From positions 186,001 to 250,000 of the forward strand of contig CAWJCL010000002.1 in assembly GCA_963841425.1 (NCBI GenBank): a DNA stretch of 64,000 bases. Reading direction: 5' to 3'. Within the stretch, counting starts at the first letter, position 1, and each line of letters starts with the position of its first letter. The notes beneath the pieces were generated by a model. The model was given only the letters and a program-made list of their open reading frames with translations. It was not told the origin of the DNA and searched no databases. A program made the translations under genes and the position numbers. Positions 35,136 to 44,438 of the stretch are shown here, in pieces. This stretch comes from DATEOR01 sp963841425. Lineage in GTDB: Bacteria > Actinomycetota > Thermoleophilia > Gaiellales > Gaiellaceae.

Positions 35136-35725
35136 GGCAGGCCCGTGACCTTGACCCCGCTCGACACCTTGTAGCGGCGGTTCACGTTCAGGAGGACCGC
35201 GGTGAGTGGCTCGAGCCAGCGCGCGACCTCGAGTCTCCCGGCGTCCACGGCGCGGCCCTCCACGAGGCGTTCGGCGAGGGCGGCGACGACCGCCTTCGCC
35301 TCCTCGTCGTCGCCGCAGAGGATGACGTCCTCGTCGAGCGGCTCGTCCACCTTGGCCAGGGCCTTTGCACTCACCGTGTGGAACCCGGCGACCATCCGCG
35401 CGCCGCGCGCGGACTGCGCTGCGAGCTCGGCCAGCGAGAGCTCCCCCGGCTCGGCTCCCGGCTTGCCTTCCCTGAACGCGACGGGGCTCGCGACGCTGAC
35501 GACGATCTTCCCTTCGAGGTTCGCGGCCAGACTGGTGCACATCTCGGCGACGCCCTCGGGCGGGACCGAGAGGAAGACGATCTCGGAGTCCTGGGCGCAG
35601 TCTCGGTTGGAGACGAACTCGTCGCGGGGAGTCCGCGAGCCGAGCTCCACTTCCTCGCCGAGGCGCCGCAGCCGCTCCGCCAGGCCCTGGCCGAAGTCGC
35701 CGGTGCCGCCCACGATTCCGATCAT
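35132..35725 (-). CDS. npdG: F420-dependent NADP oxidoreductase
   Basis: 197 residues from ATG 35725. Rossmann opening IGIVGGTGDFGQGLAERL, then GSRTPRDEF and VFLSVPPEGV, with MVAGFHTVSAKAL and a C-terminal VARWLEPLTAVLLNVN helix: the NpdG/FNO fold. Exchanges hydride between F420H2 and NADP+. Placed between cofD and corA with 4-bp overlaps on both sides. Confidence 0.92.
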   Translation of the reverse strand: MIGIVGGTGDFGQGLAERLRRLGEEVELGSRTPRDEFVSNRDCAQDSEIVFLSVPPEGVAEMCTSLAANLEGKIVVSVASPVAFREGKPGAEPGELSLAELAAQSARGARMVAGFHTVSAKALAKVDEPLDEDVILCGDDEEAKAVVAALAERLVEGRAVDAGRLEVARWLEPLTAVLLNVNRRYKVSSGVKVTGLP

Positions 35726-36630
35726 CCGATCGCCTCCAGAAGGCCGCGGCCGACCTCTGCCCGCCGCTCGGGCAAAACCATAACCGTGTCGGAGACGAGA
35801 GCTCCGGGGATCTCGTCCGCGAGCGCCGCGTCCTCCGGGTCGACCACGAAGGTGGAGACGAGGTCGCCGTAGAGCGCACGGACTCCGGCCGCGCCGGGCT
35901 GGTGCCCGAGGCTCGCCATCATCTCGGCGAGCGGGCCGCGGAGCGCCTTTCCGCCGACGAGCGGCGAGATCGCAGCGACGCGCGTAGCGCTGAGCGCCTC
36001 CTCGACCCCGGGAACGGCGAGGATCGGCCGGATGGAAACGAAGGGATTCGAGGGCGCGATGACGACGACGTCGGCCTCCGCGATCGCCTCGACGACACCG
36101 GGTGCGGGCCGCGCTTCCTCGGCGCCTTCGAAGCGAACGCCGTCGACGCGGTCGGCATGCCGGCGGCGCACGAACCACTCCTGGAAGTCGAGCTCGCCGT
36201 CGGGGGTCTGGATCTTCGTGCGCAGGCGGTCGTCGGTCACCGGAAGGAGCCGCACGCCGATTCCGAGGCCCTCCGCAAGCTTCTGCGTCACCGTGGAGAG
36301 CGGCTCGCCTTTCTTCAGCATTCTCGTGCGCAATACGTGCAGGCCCGCGTCCTGGTCGCCAAGCGTGAACCAGGTCTCTCGCCCCGCCTGCTCGGCCACG
36401 GCCATCGCCTGGTACGTCTCACCGCGCACGCCCCACCCCCGCTCCTCGTCGAGGAGGCCGGCCAGCGTGTACATGATCGTGTCGAGGTCCGGCGAGACCT
36501 GCAGGCCCCACATCTCGAGGTCGTCGCCGACGTTTCCGATCGCGGTCACGTGCTCGGGACCGGCCGCGAGGGCGAGCGCATGGACGCAGCGCGAGCCGCC
36601 GAGACCCCCGGCCAGCACGGCTATCCTCAC
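35722..36630 (-). CDS. cofD: 2-phospho-L-lactate (or phosphoenolpyruvate) transferase
   Basis: 302 residues from GTG 36630. AVLAGGLGGSRCVHAL is the CofD signature; further NVGDDLEMWGLQVSPDLDT, LGDQDAGLHVLRT and VVIAPSNPFVSIRPIL. Transfers the phospholactyl or PEP moiety to Fo to yield (dehydro-)F420-0. The GTG is 3 bp from the divergent cofC GTG. Confidence 0.95.
   Translation of the reverse strand: MRIAVLAGGLGGSRCVHALALAAGPEHVTAIGNVGDDLEMWGLQVSPDLDTIMYTLAGLLDEERGWGVRGETYQAMAVAEQAGRETWFTLGDQDAGLHVLRTRMLKKGEPLSTVTQKLAEGLGIGVRLLPVTDDRLRTKIQTPDGELDFQEWFVRRRHADRVDGVRFEGAEEARPAPGVVEAIAEADVVVIAPSNPFVSIRPILAVPGVEEALSATRVAAISPLVGGKALRGPLAEMMASLGHQPGAAGVRALYGDLVSTFVVDPEDAALADEIPGALVSDTVMVLPERRAEVGRGLLEAIG
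36622..36627 (+). promoter_or_regulatory. -10 hexamer TATCCT of cofC
   Basis: TATCCT is followed by 6 nt and the cofC GTG; it overlaps codons 2-3 of cofD on the other strand. It implies a leaderless cofC message whose promoter is embedded in cofD. Confidence 0.45.
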
Positions 36631-36633
36631 GGC

Positions 36634-37188
36634 GTGCTGGCGGTCGTCCCGGTGAAGGGCCGCGACGGCGCGAAGACGCGCCTGGCGCCCCTGCTCCACC
36701 CCGAAGAGCGAACGCGGCTCGTGCTCGACATGCTCGAGCGGGTTCTCGAGGCGTGCGCCGGGGCGAAGAGCATCACCGGAACGCTACTCGTGACGCCGGA
36801 TCCGGGCTTTGCGCCCGGCGGCGTCGAGCTCCTCCGCGACGCGGGCACCGGGCACGGGGACGCGATCGCCCTGGCGCTTCGAGACGAGCGCGCCCGCGCG
36901 GGAGTCCTCGTCGTGATGGCCGATTGCCCGCTCGTTCGCCCGGAGTCCCTCGACGCGCTCGCCGCGGCGGCCTCTCCCCTCGCGCTCGCCCCCTCGCGCG
37001 ACGGAGGGGTGAACGCGCTCGCTCTCCGCACGGTCAACGGCTTCATCCCTTCGTTCGGAGTGCCGGTCGAGGAGACCCTCGGCGCTGCGCGGGTGGCCGG
37101 GCTCGAGCCCGCGATCATGGACGACCCCCTGCTCGCCCTGGACGTCGACCGGCCCGAAGACTACGAGGCGATGCTCACATGCCGCTGA
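36634..37188 (+). CDS. cofC: 2-phospho-L-lactate/PEP guanylyltransferase
   Basis: 184 residues from GTG 36634. Nucleotidyltransferase motifs VVPVKGRDGAKTRLAPLL (GTP phosphates), GHGDAIALAL, VVMADCPLVRPESL and ALDVDRPEDYEAML. Activates phospholactate or PEP with GTP for CofD. Its stop overlaps the cofGH start by 10 bp. Confidence 0.93.
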   Translation: MLAVVPVKGRDGAKTRLAPLLHPEERTRLVLDMLERVLEACAGAKSITGTLLVTPDPGFAPGGVELLRDAGTGHGDAIALALRDERARAGVLVVMADCPLVRPESLDALAAAASPLALAPSRDGGVNALALRTVNGFIPSFGVPVEETLGAARVAGLEPAIMDDPLLALDVDRPEDYEAMLTCR

Positions 37189-39458
37189 TCACCTACTCGC
37201 CCAAGGTCTTCATCCCGCTGACGAAGCTCTGCCGCGATGTCTGCCACTACTGCACCTTCGCGCAGCCGCCCCGCCGCGGCGAGCGCGCGTACATGCGCGC
37301 CGACGAGGTGCTCGAGGTCGCACGGGCGGGCGCCGAGGCCGGCTGCCACGAGGCGCTCTTCACGCTCGGGGACAAGCCGGAGCTCCGCTACCGCGCGGCG
37401 CGCGAGGAGCTCGCCGTGCTCGGCTGCGAGTCGACGATCTCCTACCTCGCTCGCATGTGCGAGCTCGTGCTCGCCGAGACGGGCCTCCTCCCCCACGTGA
37501 ACCCCGGCGTGATGACCCGGGAAGAGCTGGTGCTCCTGCGGACGGTCTCGGCCTCGCAGGGGATCATGCTCGAGACCGCATCGGTGCGGCTCTCGCAGAA
37601 GGGCATGCCGCACCACGGCTCTCCGGACAAGCTCCCCGAGCGGCGCCTGGAGACGATCCGCCTCGCCGGCGAGCTCGAGATCCCGTTCACCACCGGGCTC
37701 CTGATCGGGATCGGGGAGACGCGCGAGGAGCGGCTCGAGGCGCTCGAAGCGATCCGGGACCTGCACGAACGCTACGGCCATATCCAGGAGGTGATCGTCC
37801 AGAACTTCCGCGCGAAGCCGGGGACGAAGATGGCCGACGCGGCGGAGCCATCCCTCGACGACCTCCTCTGGACGGCCCGAGCCGCCCGCGACATGCTCGG
37901 GCCCGAGCTGCACGTCCAGGTGCCGCCGAACCTCTCCTACGACGAGTTCCCGCGCCTCCTCGAAGCCGGAATCGACGACTGGGGCGGGATTTCGCCGGTG
38001 ACCGTCGACCACGTGAACCCCGAGGCGCCATGGCCCGAGATCGAGCGCCTGCGCGAGGCGACGGAGGCCGCAGGATTCGCACTCGCGCCGCGGCTCCCGA
38101 TCTATCCCGAATACGTCGCCGACCTCGACCGCTGGGCCGACCCGCGCATCGCGCAGGAGATCCTGAAGCACGCAGACGCCGACGGGCTCGCACGCGAAGA
38201 CCGTTGGGCCGCCGGGGTCGAGAGCGCTCCGCCGCCGCTTCCTCGACAGCAGGCAAGTAACAGTCTGTTACTTGGCAACGACCTCGACGAGGACGCGATC
38301 ACGGCGCTCTTCCAGGCGCGCGGGGCGGAGCTCGGCGGGGTGCTCGCAGCTGCGGACGAGCTCCGCCGCAAGGCGAACGGCGACGAGGTCACCTACGTCG
38401 TCACGCGCAACATCAACTACACCAACGTCTGCTACTTCCGCTGCGGCTTCTGCGCCTTCTCGAAGGGGAAGCTGGCCGAGAACCTGCGCGGCGCACCGTA
38501 CCTCGTCCCGCTCGACGAGATCGTCCGCCGCTGCCGCGAAGCGTGGGAGCGCGGCGCCGTCGAGGTCTGCCTCCAGGGCGGGATCCACCCGGCGTTCACC
38601 GGCGACTACTACGTAGAGCTCGTCGAGGCGATCAAGCGCGAGCTGCCCGACCTGCACGTGCACGCCTTCTCGGCGCTCGAGGTCTGGCAGGGCGCGGCGA
38701 CGCTCGGGCTCCCGCTCGCCGACTACCTTGCGCGCCTGCGCGACGCGGGCCTCGCCTCCCTCCCCGGTACGGCGGCGGAGATCCTCGACGACGAGGTGCG
38801 CAGGGTCCTCTGCCCGGACAAGGTCACGACGGAGCAGTGGCTCGAGGTGCACGAAACCGCGCACGAAGCCGGCCTGCGCTCGACGGCGACGATCATGTTC
38901 GGCTCGGTCGAGGGCGCGCGCAGCTGGGCGAGGCATCTGATCGCCGTGCGCGACCTCCAGAAGCGGACCGGCGGCTTCACCGAATTCGTGCCTCTTCCGT
39001 TCGTGCACATGGAGGCGCCGATCTATCTCAAGGGCGGCGCGCGGCCGGGGCCGACCTTCCGCGAAGCGGTCCTCATGCACGCGGTCGCGCGGCTCGCGCT
39101 TCATCCCTCCATCCCGAACATCCAGGCCTCCTGGGTGAAGCTGGGCATCGAAGGCGCGCAGGCATGCTTGCGCTCCGGGGCCAACGACCTCGGCGGGACG
39201 CTCATGAACGAGTCGATCTCGCGCGCGGCCGGTGCCGCACACGGCCAGGAGATGCCGCCCGAGCGGATGGAGCAGGCGATCCGCGCGATCGGCCGCACCC
39301 CGAGGCAGCGGTCGACTCTCTACGGCAGTCCGCCGGAGGAGCGCACGAGCCTCTCCTTCGGAGCTCCGCCGCTCGCCGAGCCGGTCAACCCGCACGTGAA
39401 CGACGCCGGCCTGAAGCGGCCGGAACGGCTCGTCAGGCCCGGCCTAGCGGTCGGTTAA
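37179..39458 (+). CDS. fbiC: Bifunctional Fo synthase (CofG-CofH fusion)
   Basis: 759 residues from ATG 37179. Two radical SAM domains: first CRDVCHYCTF (CofG half, about 1-340), second CYFRCGFCAF (CofH half, about 400-730), joined by a linker QQASNSLLLG. Builds the deazaflavin Fo from tyrosine and the riboflavin intermediate with two SAM radicals. The fused form is the actinobacterial/algal type. Follows cofC in one unit. Confidence 0.97.
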   Translation: MPLITYSPKVFIPLTKLCRDVCHYCTFAQPPRRGERAYMRADEVLEVARAGAEAGCHEALFTLGDKPELRYRAAREELAVLGCESTISYLARMCELVLAETGLLPHVNPGVMTREELVLLRTVSASQGIMLETASVRLSQKGMPHHGSPDKLPERRLETIRLAGELEIPFTTGLLIGIGETREERLEALEAIRDLHERYGHIQEVIVQNFRAKPGTKMADAAEPSLDDLLWTARAARDMLGPELHVQVPPNLSYDEFPRLLEAGIDDWGGISPVTVDHVNPEAPWPEIERLREATEAAGFALAPRLPIYPEYVADLDRWADPRIAQEILKHADADGLAREDRWAAGVESAPPPLPRQQASNSLLLGNDLDEDAITALFQARGAELGGVLAAADELRRKANGDEVTYVVTRNINYTNVCYFRCGFCAFSKGKLAENLRGAPYLVPLDEIVRRCREAWERGAVEVCLQGGIHPAFTGDYYVELVEAIKRELPDLHVHAFSALEVWQGAATLGLPLADYLARLRDAGLASLPGTAAEILDDEVRRVLCPDKVTTEQWLEVHETAHEAGLRSTATIMFGSVEGARSWARHLIAVRDLQKRTGGFTEFVPLPFVHMEAPIYLKGGARPGPTFREAVLMHAVARLALHPSIPNIQASWVKLGIEGAQACLRSGANDLGGTLMNESISRAAGAAHGQEMPPERMEQAIRAIGRTPRQRSTLYGSPPEERTSLSFGAPPLAEPVNPHVNDAGLKRPERLVRPGLAVG

Positions 39459-39625
39459 TACCAACGGCCGCGGGCGAAGCCTCCGAAGGCGAGCAGGCCG
39501 AGCAGGATGATGATGATGCCGAGGATCGTGCTCCAGAAGATCAGCACGAGGATCCCCACGATGACGATGATGCCGCCGAGGGTGATTCCCGCCCCGGGGC
39601 CGTAGCGACGCTCCGGTGTAGCCAC
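39455..39625 (-). CDS. 56-aa glycine/isoleucine-rich membrane protein
   Basis: GTG start with AAGGAGG 6 bp upstream. After MATPERRYGPGAG there is one long or two short hydrophobic segments (residues 14-31 and 33-49, many Ile), then GGFARGRWY. Resembles the small DUF6131-like membrane proteins of actinobacteria in size and composition; unverified. Stop overlaps the cofGH stop by 2 bp. Follows the hydantoinase on the opposite strand order by 15 bp. Confidence 0.65.
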   Translation of the reverse strand: MATPERRYGPGAGITLGGIIVIVGILVLIFWSTILGIIIILLGLLAFGGFARGRWY

Positions 39626-39640
39626 GTCCGCCTCCTTGGG

Positions 39641-41050
39641 TCAGGCCGCGGTCTCGACCGCGGTCAGTTGCTCTCCGAAACGTGCCCGCTTGACGAACTG
39701 TCCAATCCCCGGCTCGGCGACGAGCTCCCCGCCCTCGACGAGCACGTTTCCGCGCAGGAGCACGGTCTCCGGAGTGCCCGTGACCTCGGTGCCCTCGTAG
39801 AGGTTGTAGTCCGTCTTCGAGTGCTGCGAGGCGGCCGTGATCGTGTGCTTCTTCGTCGGGTCGAAGACGACGATGTCGGCGTCGGAGCCGACGGCGATCG
39901 TGCCCTTCCTCGGGTAGAGGCCGAAGAGCTTTGCGGGGTTCGTGGCGAGGAGCTCGACCATGCGGTTCAGGCCGATCCGGCCCTGGCGGACGCCGAACTC
40001 GTGGATCATGTGCAGCCGGTTCTCGAGCCCCGGGCCGCCGTTCGGGATCTTGGAGAAGTCGTCCTTGCCGAGCGACTTCTGCCCGTCCCAGAGGAACGCG
40101 CAGTGGTCCGTCGAGATCGCCGAGAGGACGTCGTTTCGGACCGCCGCCCAGAGGATCTCCTGGTTCGCCTTGTCCCGCGGAGGCGGCGTGTAGACGTACT
40201 TCGCCCCCTCGAAGTCCGGCTTCTCGAGGAACGTGTAGTCGACGAAGAAGTACTGCGTGCAGGTCTCGCCGAATACGTTCCAGCCCTTCTCGCGCGCGAG
40301 GGCGATCGGCTCGACCGCCTCGTGGCAGGAGACGTGGACGACGTAGAGCGCGCAGCCGGCTACGCGGGCGAGCTGGATGGCGCGGTTCGTCGCTTCGCCC
40401 TCGGTCTCGGGCGGGCGCGTGAGCGCGTGGTAGCGCGGCTCCGTCTTGCCCTCGGCGAGCGCCTTCTTCACGAGGACGTCGATGGCGTCGCCGTTCTCGG
40501 CGTGCACCATCACGAGGGCGCCGGTCTCGGCGGCGACCTCCATCGTCTTGAAGAGCGTCTCGTCGTCGACCATGAGCGCGCCCTTGTAGGCCATGAAGAG
40601 CTTGTAGGAGGTGATGCCCTGGTCGGGCAGCGAGGCGAGCTCGTCGAGTGAGCCGCCCTCACGGAGGTCCGTGACCGCCATGTGGTAGCCCATGTCGATC
40701 ACCTGCTTGCCGTTCGCCTTCGACCGCCACTCGTCGAATGCGTCGGCGAAGGACGAGCCCTGGGGCTGGATGATGAAGTCGACGTGGCAGGTCGTCCCGC
40801 CGAAGGCCGCCGCGATCTGTCCCGACTCGACGTCGTCGATCGTGGTCGTGCCTCCGAAAGGCATGTCGAGATGGGTATGCGGGTCGACGCAGCCCGGGAG
40901 GACGTACTTGCCGCTCGCGTCGATGACCTTGTCGGCCTCGACGTCGAGCGACTCGCCGATGAGCGAGACCCTCTCGCCGTCGACGTAGACGTCTCCGACG
41001 TAGTCGTCTGCGGCCGTGATGACGCGCCCGCCCTTGATGAGCACCGACAT
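39641..41050 (-). CDS. hydA: Dihydropyrimidinase / D-hydantoinase
   Basis: 469 residues from ATG 41050 (an upstream frame extension has no ribosome-binding site). Cyclic amidohydrolase motifs: GCVDPHTHLDMPFGG, carboxylated Lys in SYKLFMAYKGAL, VHAENGD, VHVSCHEA, and STDHCAF. Opens dihydropyrimidine or hydantoin rings; the length and motifs fit HydA rather than allantoinase, though allantoin use would complement the purine genes. Confidence 0.9.
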   Translation of the reverse strand: MSVLIKGGRVITAADDYVGDVYVDGERVSLIGESLDVEADKVIDASGKYVLPGCVDPHTHLDMPFGGTTTIDDVESGQIAAAFGGTTCHVDFIIQPQGSSFADAFDEWRSKANGKQVIDMGYHMAVTDLREGGSLDELASLPDQGITSYKLFMAYKGALMVDDETLFKTMEVAAETGALVMVHAENGDAIDVLVKKALAEGKTEPRYHALTRPPETEGEATNRAIQLARVAGCALYVVHVSCHEAVEPIALAREKGWNVFGETCTQYFFVDYTFLEKPDFEGAKYVYTPPPRDKANQEILWAAVRNDVLSAISTDHCAFLWDGQKSLGKDDFSKIPNGGPGLENRLHMIHEFGVRQGRIGLNRMVELLATNPAKLFGLYPRKGTIAVGSDADIVVFDPTKKHTITAASQHSKTDYNLYEGTEVTGTPETVLLRGNVLVEGGELVAEPGIGQFVKRARFGEQLTAVETAA

Positions 41051-41054
41051 CGCC

Positions 41055-42620
41055 CTATTCAGTACCACATCTCGAACCGAGTTGGGCGAGCGATTCACAA
41101 ATGACCGCTCGATTCAGCTCGAACCACGCGGCGAGCGGAGTCGGGAGGGGAGCGAGCAGGTTGCCCGTCCCTTGTGCGAGACCAGCCTCGATCGCGTGTA
41201 GAACAGCCTCGCGATCGGCAAACGGCCCGCGCTTCCGCACGATGACCCAGGGCCCGAAGTCCTCGCCTCCGAAAAGGGGGCCTGGCCTGACGGGTCGCCT
41301 CGTCGTCCCCGCCGGCACGGCGACGAAGACATCCCCTGCGGGATAGTCGACGCGGTCGAGCGCAGCGACGAGCGACTGCACCTGGGCGCGCGGAAGGCCC
41401 CGCGCCTCACCCGCCTCCGGCAACGCCGCCAGGAAGACCGACGAGTACGGATAGAGGACGTCGTTCACTCCGACGTTCTGCTCGAGCCAGGCGGCGGGTG
41501 CCGCGACCGCATCCTTCCCGCCCAGCCCGGCGGTGTAGGTGATCGAGCGAGGGTCGTGGATCCCCTGCGTGGAGAGGGCGGCGACGACCGCGAGCGCAAC
41601 GAGGGGAAGCGGTCGGCCCGGAACGCGCGCAACGGCAACTCCCACGAACGCTGCGAAGAAGGGCAGCGCGAAGATGAGATGGCGCGGCGAAAGATCGGGC
41701 GCGCGGCCGGTGCGGACGAGCGTCGAGAGGAGAGGCGGGCCGGCGAAAGCGATGAGGCCCCAGGCGACGAGCTCCGGCCGTCGGCGGAGGAGAAGCGCGA
41801 TCCCCGAGCCCGCGAGCGCGAGGAAGACCACGAACGTCCAGCCGCTTCCGCCGCCGAACCCGCGGAGAGCGTCTTCCAGCTGGTCCCGCGCCTCGGTCCA
41901 GGTCGCGAGGCGCTCCTGCTGCCCCGAGCTCAGCTCGAAGCGGTCGGCCAGGCGCAGGTCGGCGACGGCGAACGGGACCATGGCGAGAACGGCGACCACA
42001 GCGGGCCAGGCGGGACGGAGCGGCCGCCCGCGCCAGAGGACGAGGGCGACGGCGGCCTCGACGGCGACGACGATCCCCCCGTAAGGGTGCACCGCAGGCA
42101 GGAGCCAGGCGGCGGCCGACGCGGCGGCGACGCTGCCCGTGGTCGGTCTCTGCACGCAGCGCACGAAGAGGTCGACTGCGAGGGCGGCTGCGAACGCGAA
42201 GAGCGCGTACATGCGCCCGAAGCTCCCGTAGACGGCCAGCATCCCGGAGGCAGCGGCCACGATCGCCGCCGCCACTCCGGCGACGCGCCCGTCCAGCCGG
42301 CGGCCGAGGTCGTAGCAGAGCAGGACGGCGCCGACCGCGAAGACGACCGAGATCCAGCGGAGAGCATCCGCAGAGGAGTCGAAGCCGAAGGCGAGGTGGG
42401 CGAGGACGAAATGGAGCGGCGCGCCGCCGCGATCCCACATCGTCGTGGCGATCATCTCCCCGAACGGCCGGGCGGAGATGAGCCCGGAGACGGCCTCGTC
42501 CTCGAAGAGCGGCTTCGAGCGGACGTCGGGGACGAGCTCGACGAGGAGGTAGGCGCACGCGCACGCCACCGCCCCCCACGCCGCGAGGCGCGGGAGGCTA
42601 GTGACCTGTCGCCGAGGCAC
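41055..42620 (-). CDS. Multi-span membrane glycosyltransferase-like protein (GT39/83 type)
   Basis: 521 residues, about 10 membrane helices. Loop 1 has LFEDEAVSGL, in which an acidic pair sits where polyprenyl-phosphate-sugar transferases keep their catalytic Asp/Glu; a GGAPLHFVLAH segment follows. The C-terminal 130 residues are soluble with a FEDFGPWVIV-like strand. Probably transfers a sugar from a lipid carrier to an exported acceptor. Starts within the end of the HMG-CoA lyase gene (23 bp). Confidence 0.75.
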   Translation of the reverse strand: MPRRQVTSLPRLAAWGAVACACAYLLVELVPDVRSKPLFEDEAVSGLISARPFGEMIATTMWDRGGAPLHFVLAHLAFGFDSSADALRWISVVFAVGAVLLCYDLGRRLDGRVAGVAAAIVAAASGMLAVYGSFGRMYALFAFAAALAVDLFVRCVQRPTTGSVAAASAAAWLLPAVHPYGGIVVAVEAAVALVLWRGRPLRPAWPAVVAVLAMVPFAVADLRLADRFELSSGQQERLATWTEARDQLEDALRGFGGGSGWTFVVFLALAGSGIALLLRRRPELVAWGLIAFAGPPLLSTLVRTGRAPDLSPRHLIFALPFFAAFVGVAVARVPGRPLPLVALAVVAALSTQGIHDPRSITYTAGLGGKDAVAAPAAWLEQNVGVNDVLYPYSSVFLAALPEAGEARGLPRAQVQSLVAALDRVDYPAGDVFVAVPAGTTRRPVRPGPLFGGEDFGPWVIVRKRGPFADREAVLHAIEAGLAQGTGNLLAPLPTPLAAWFELNRAVICESLAQLGSRCGTE

Positions 42621-43479
42621 CCGCGCGGTAGACCTGGCCCGGGAGCGCGCGGCCGAGTACTCCCTCGAGCCACTCCGAGACGCCGATCAGCGCGACGAGG
42701 TCGATCTCCGTCTCGACGCCCTCGCCGTCGAGGAGGAAGACGAGATCCTCGGTGGCGATGTTCCCCGTCGCGCGTGGCGCAAAAGGACAGCCGCCGAGCC
42801 CGCCCACCGACGACTCGAAGACCTCCGCACCGGCCTCCAGGGCCGCATACGCGTTGGCGAAGCCCGTGTTGCGCGTGTTGTGCAGATGGACACCCACCGG
42901 GACGCCGAGGCTTTTCCCCCGCTCGACCAGGTCGCGCGCCTGTCGCGGCACACCGACTCCGATCGTGTCGGCGAAGACGATCTCACCTGCTCCGGCCCGA
43001 ACGCAGCGCTCTGCGAGCGCGATCACCGCGTCTGCTTCGACTCGTCCTTCGAACGGACAGCCGAACGAGACGCTGATCGACACGCTGACGGGGAGCGCCG
43101 TCTCGATCCGCTCGAGCTCCGCGACCGACTCGGCGACGGTGCGGTTGGCGTTGGCGCGGTTGAACTCGTCCGTCGCCCCGAGCGTGAAGTGGACCGCGTC
43201 GAGGCCGGCGGCGGTCAGCCGCTCGTAGCCCTTCGCGTTGAGGACGAGCCCGGAGTACGTCACGCCCTCCTCGCGCTTGATCCCGGCAACGACCTGCTCC
43301 GCGCCGGCCATCTGCGGCACGCTCTCCGCGCGGACGAAGCTGACCGCCTCGATGCTGCGAAGACCCGTGGCGGCAAGCCGGTTCACGAGCTCCGCGCGCA
43401 CGTCGGGCGAGAGCGTCTCGGCCTCGTTCTGGAGCCCGTCGCGCGGGCCGACGTCGCAGATCGTCACGGGGGCTGCCAT
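42598..43479 (-). CDS. Hydroxymethylglutaryl-CoA lyase family protein
   Basis: 293 residues. TIM-barrel motifs CDVGPRDGLQNE (metal Asp), VSFGCPFEG, DTIGVG, VHLHNTRNTG and the HMG-CoA lyase signature GGLGGCPFAPRATGN with the catalytic Cys. Cleaves HMG-CoA to acetoacetate and acetyl-CoA, as in leucine degradation. 12 bp separate it from the divergent cyclodeaminase-family gene. Confidence 0.92.
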   Translation of the reverse strand: MAAPVTICDVGPRDGLQNEAETLSPDVRAELVNRLAATGLRSIEAVSFVRAESVPQMAGAEQVVAGIKREEGVTYSGLVLNAKGYERLTAAGLDAVHFTLGATDEFNRANANRTVAESVAELERIETALPVSVSISVSFGCPFEGRVEADAVIALAERCVRAGAGEIVFADTIGVGVPRQARDLVERGKSLGVPVGVHLHNTRNTGFANAYAALEAGAEVFESSVGGLGGCPFAPRATGNIATEDLVFLLDGEGVETEIDLVALIGVSEWLEGVLGRALPGQVYRAGASATGH

Positions 43480-43484
43480 AGTCT
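43479..43484 (+). promoter_or_regulatory. -10 hexamer TAGTCT
   Basis: Lies 6 nt before the GTG at 43491 and inside the first bases upstream of the divergent HMG-CoA lyase start. Another example of the leaderless pattern. Confidence 0.4.
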
Positions 43485-43490
43485 CGCGCC

Positions 43491-44438
43491 GTGAGCGTAC
43501 CGTTCTTCACTGGCGAGCACGTGCGCGCGGCTCTCGCCCCCGACGAGGCGGTCGAGGCCGTCCGCACCGCTTTCGTCGAGCACGCCCAGGGGAACTGGTT
43601 CATGCCCTCGAAGGTCTACGTACCCGCGCCTCCGGACGGAGATTTCCGCGCCATGCCCGCCCTGGGAGCCGGCCACACGGTGCTGAAGTGGGTCACGTCG
43701 TTTCCGCGGAACCCGGAGCGGGGTCTGCCCACGGTCTCCGGTGTCGTTCTCCTCTCGGATGCGACCACGGGGGAGCTTCGCGCGCTCCTCGACGCTGCGG
43801 CGGTCACCGCGCTCCGGACGGGCGCCGCGGCGGTGCTCGCCGCCGAGACGCTCGCGCGGCCGACCGTTGCGCCGGCGACGGTCGTGGGGACGGGCGTGAA
43901 CGGGCGCGCCGTCGCGCAGACCTTCCTTGCCCGCGGCCGTGAGGTCTCGCTCTGGGATGCGCGCCGCGAGGCGGCCGAGGCCGCCGCCGAGGAGCTCGGC
44001 GAGGGAGCGAAGGTCGCGACGGACGCGGCGGAGGCCCTCTCGGCCGACATCGTCGCCACCGTCACGCCGGGCTTCGAGATTCTCTTCGACACCGGCTCCC
44101 TACACGCGGGGCAGCATGTGAGTCTCATGGGCGCCGACGGGCCGGGGAAGGCGGAGATCGCCGTCGACGAGCTCCTGCGGGCCCGCGTCGTCTGCGACGA
44201 GTGGGAGCAGGCGAGCCACAACGGGGAGATCGCGCGGGCCCTCGACCACGGCCTGAAACGGGAAGACGTCGCCGAGCTCGGCCGCGTCCTCACCGGAGAG
44301 GAAGAGGGCCGCCGCGACGAGCACGAGATCACGGTCTTCGACTCGACCGGCCTGGCCGTGCAGGACCTCGCGGTGGCGCTCGCGGTCTTCCAGAAGGTCG
44401 CCGAGGTGGGGATGAACGTTCAGACGATTGACCCCTAG
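43491..44438 (+). CDS. Ornithine cyclodeaminase / mu-crystallin family protein
   Basis: 315 residues from GTG. Rossmann core VVGTGVNGRAVAQTFLARG, then the conserved MPALG, TGELRALLDAAAVTALRTGAAAV and SLMGADGPGKAEI segments. Family members are ornithine cyclodeaminases, alanine dehydrogenases or ketimine reductases; substrate is not evident. The last 186 bp before the final 16 codons are repeated at 46126-46311, so this 3' end was probably rebuilt by recombination. Confidence 0.88.
   Translation: MSVPFFTGEHVRAALAPDEAVEAVRTAFVEHAQGNWFMPSKVYVPAPPDGDFRAMPALGAGHTVLKWVTSFPRNPERGLPTVSGVVLLSDATTGELRALLDAAAVTALRTGAAAVLAAETLARPTVAPATVVGTGVNGRAVAQTFLARGREVSLWDARREAAEAAAEELGEGAKVATDAAEALSADIVATVTPGFEILFDTGSLHAGQHVSLMGADGPGKAEIAVDELLRARVVCDEWEQASHNGEIARALDHGLKREDVAELGRVLTGEEEGRRDEHEITVFDSTGLAVQDLAVALAVFQKVAEVGMNVQTIDP
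44203..44388 (+). repeat. 186-bp direct repeat, left copy
   Basis: Matches 46126-46311 with only a handful of mismatches, without gaps. It is part of the cyclodeaminase-family coding sequence (codons for EQASHNGEIARALDH to VALAV). Centre-to-centre distance is 1923 bp. Confidence 0.95.

Noticed and set aside
39641..41050. Allantoinase
   Set aside because: Motifs and length resemble dihydropyrimidinase/hydantoinase more closely; purine linkage alone is not enough.
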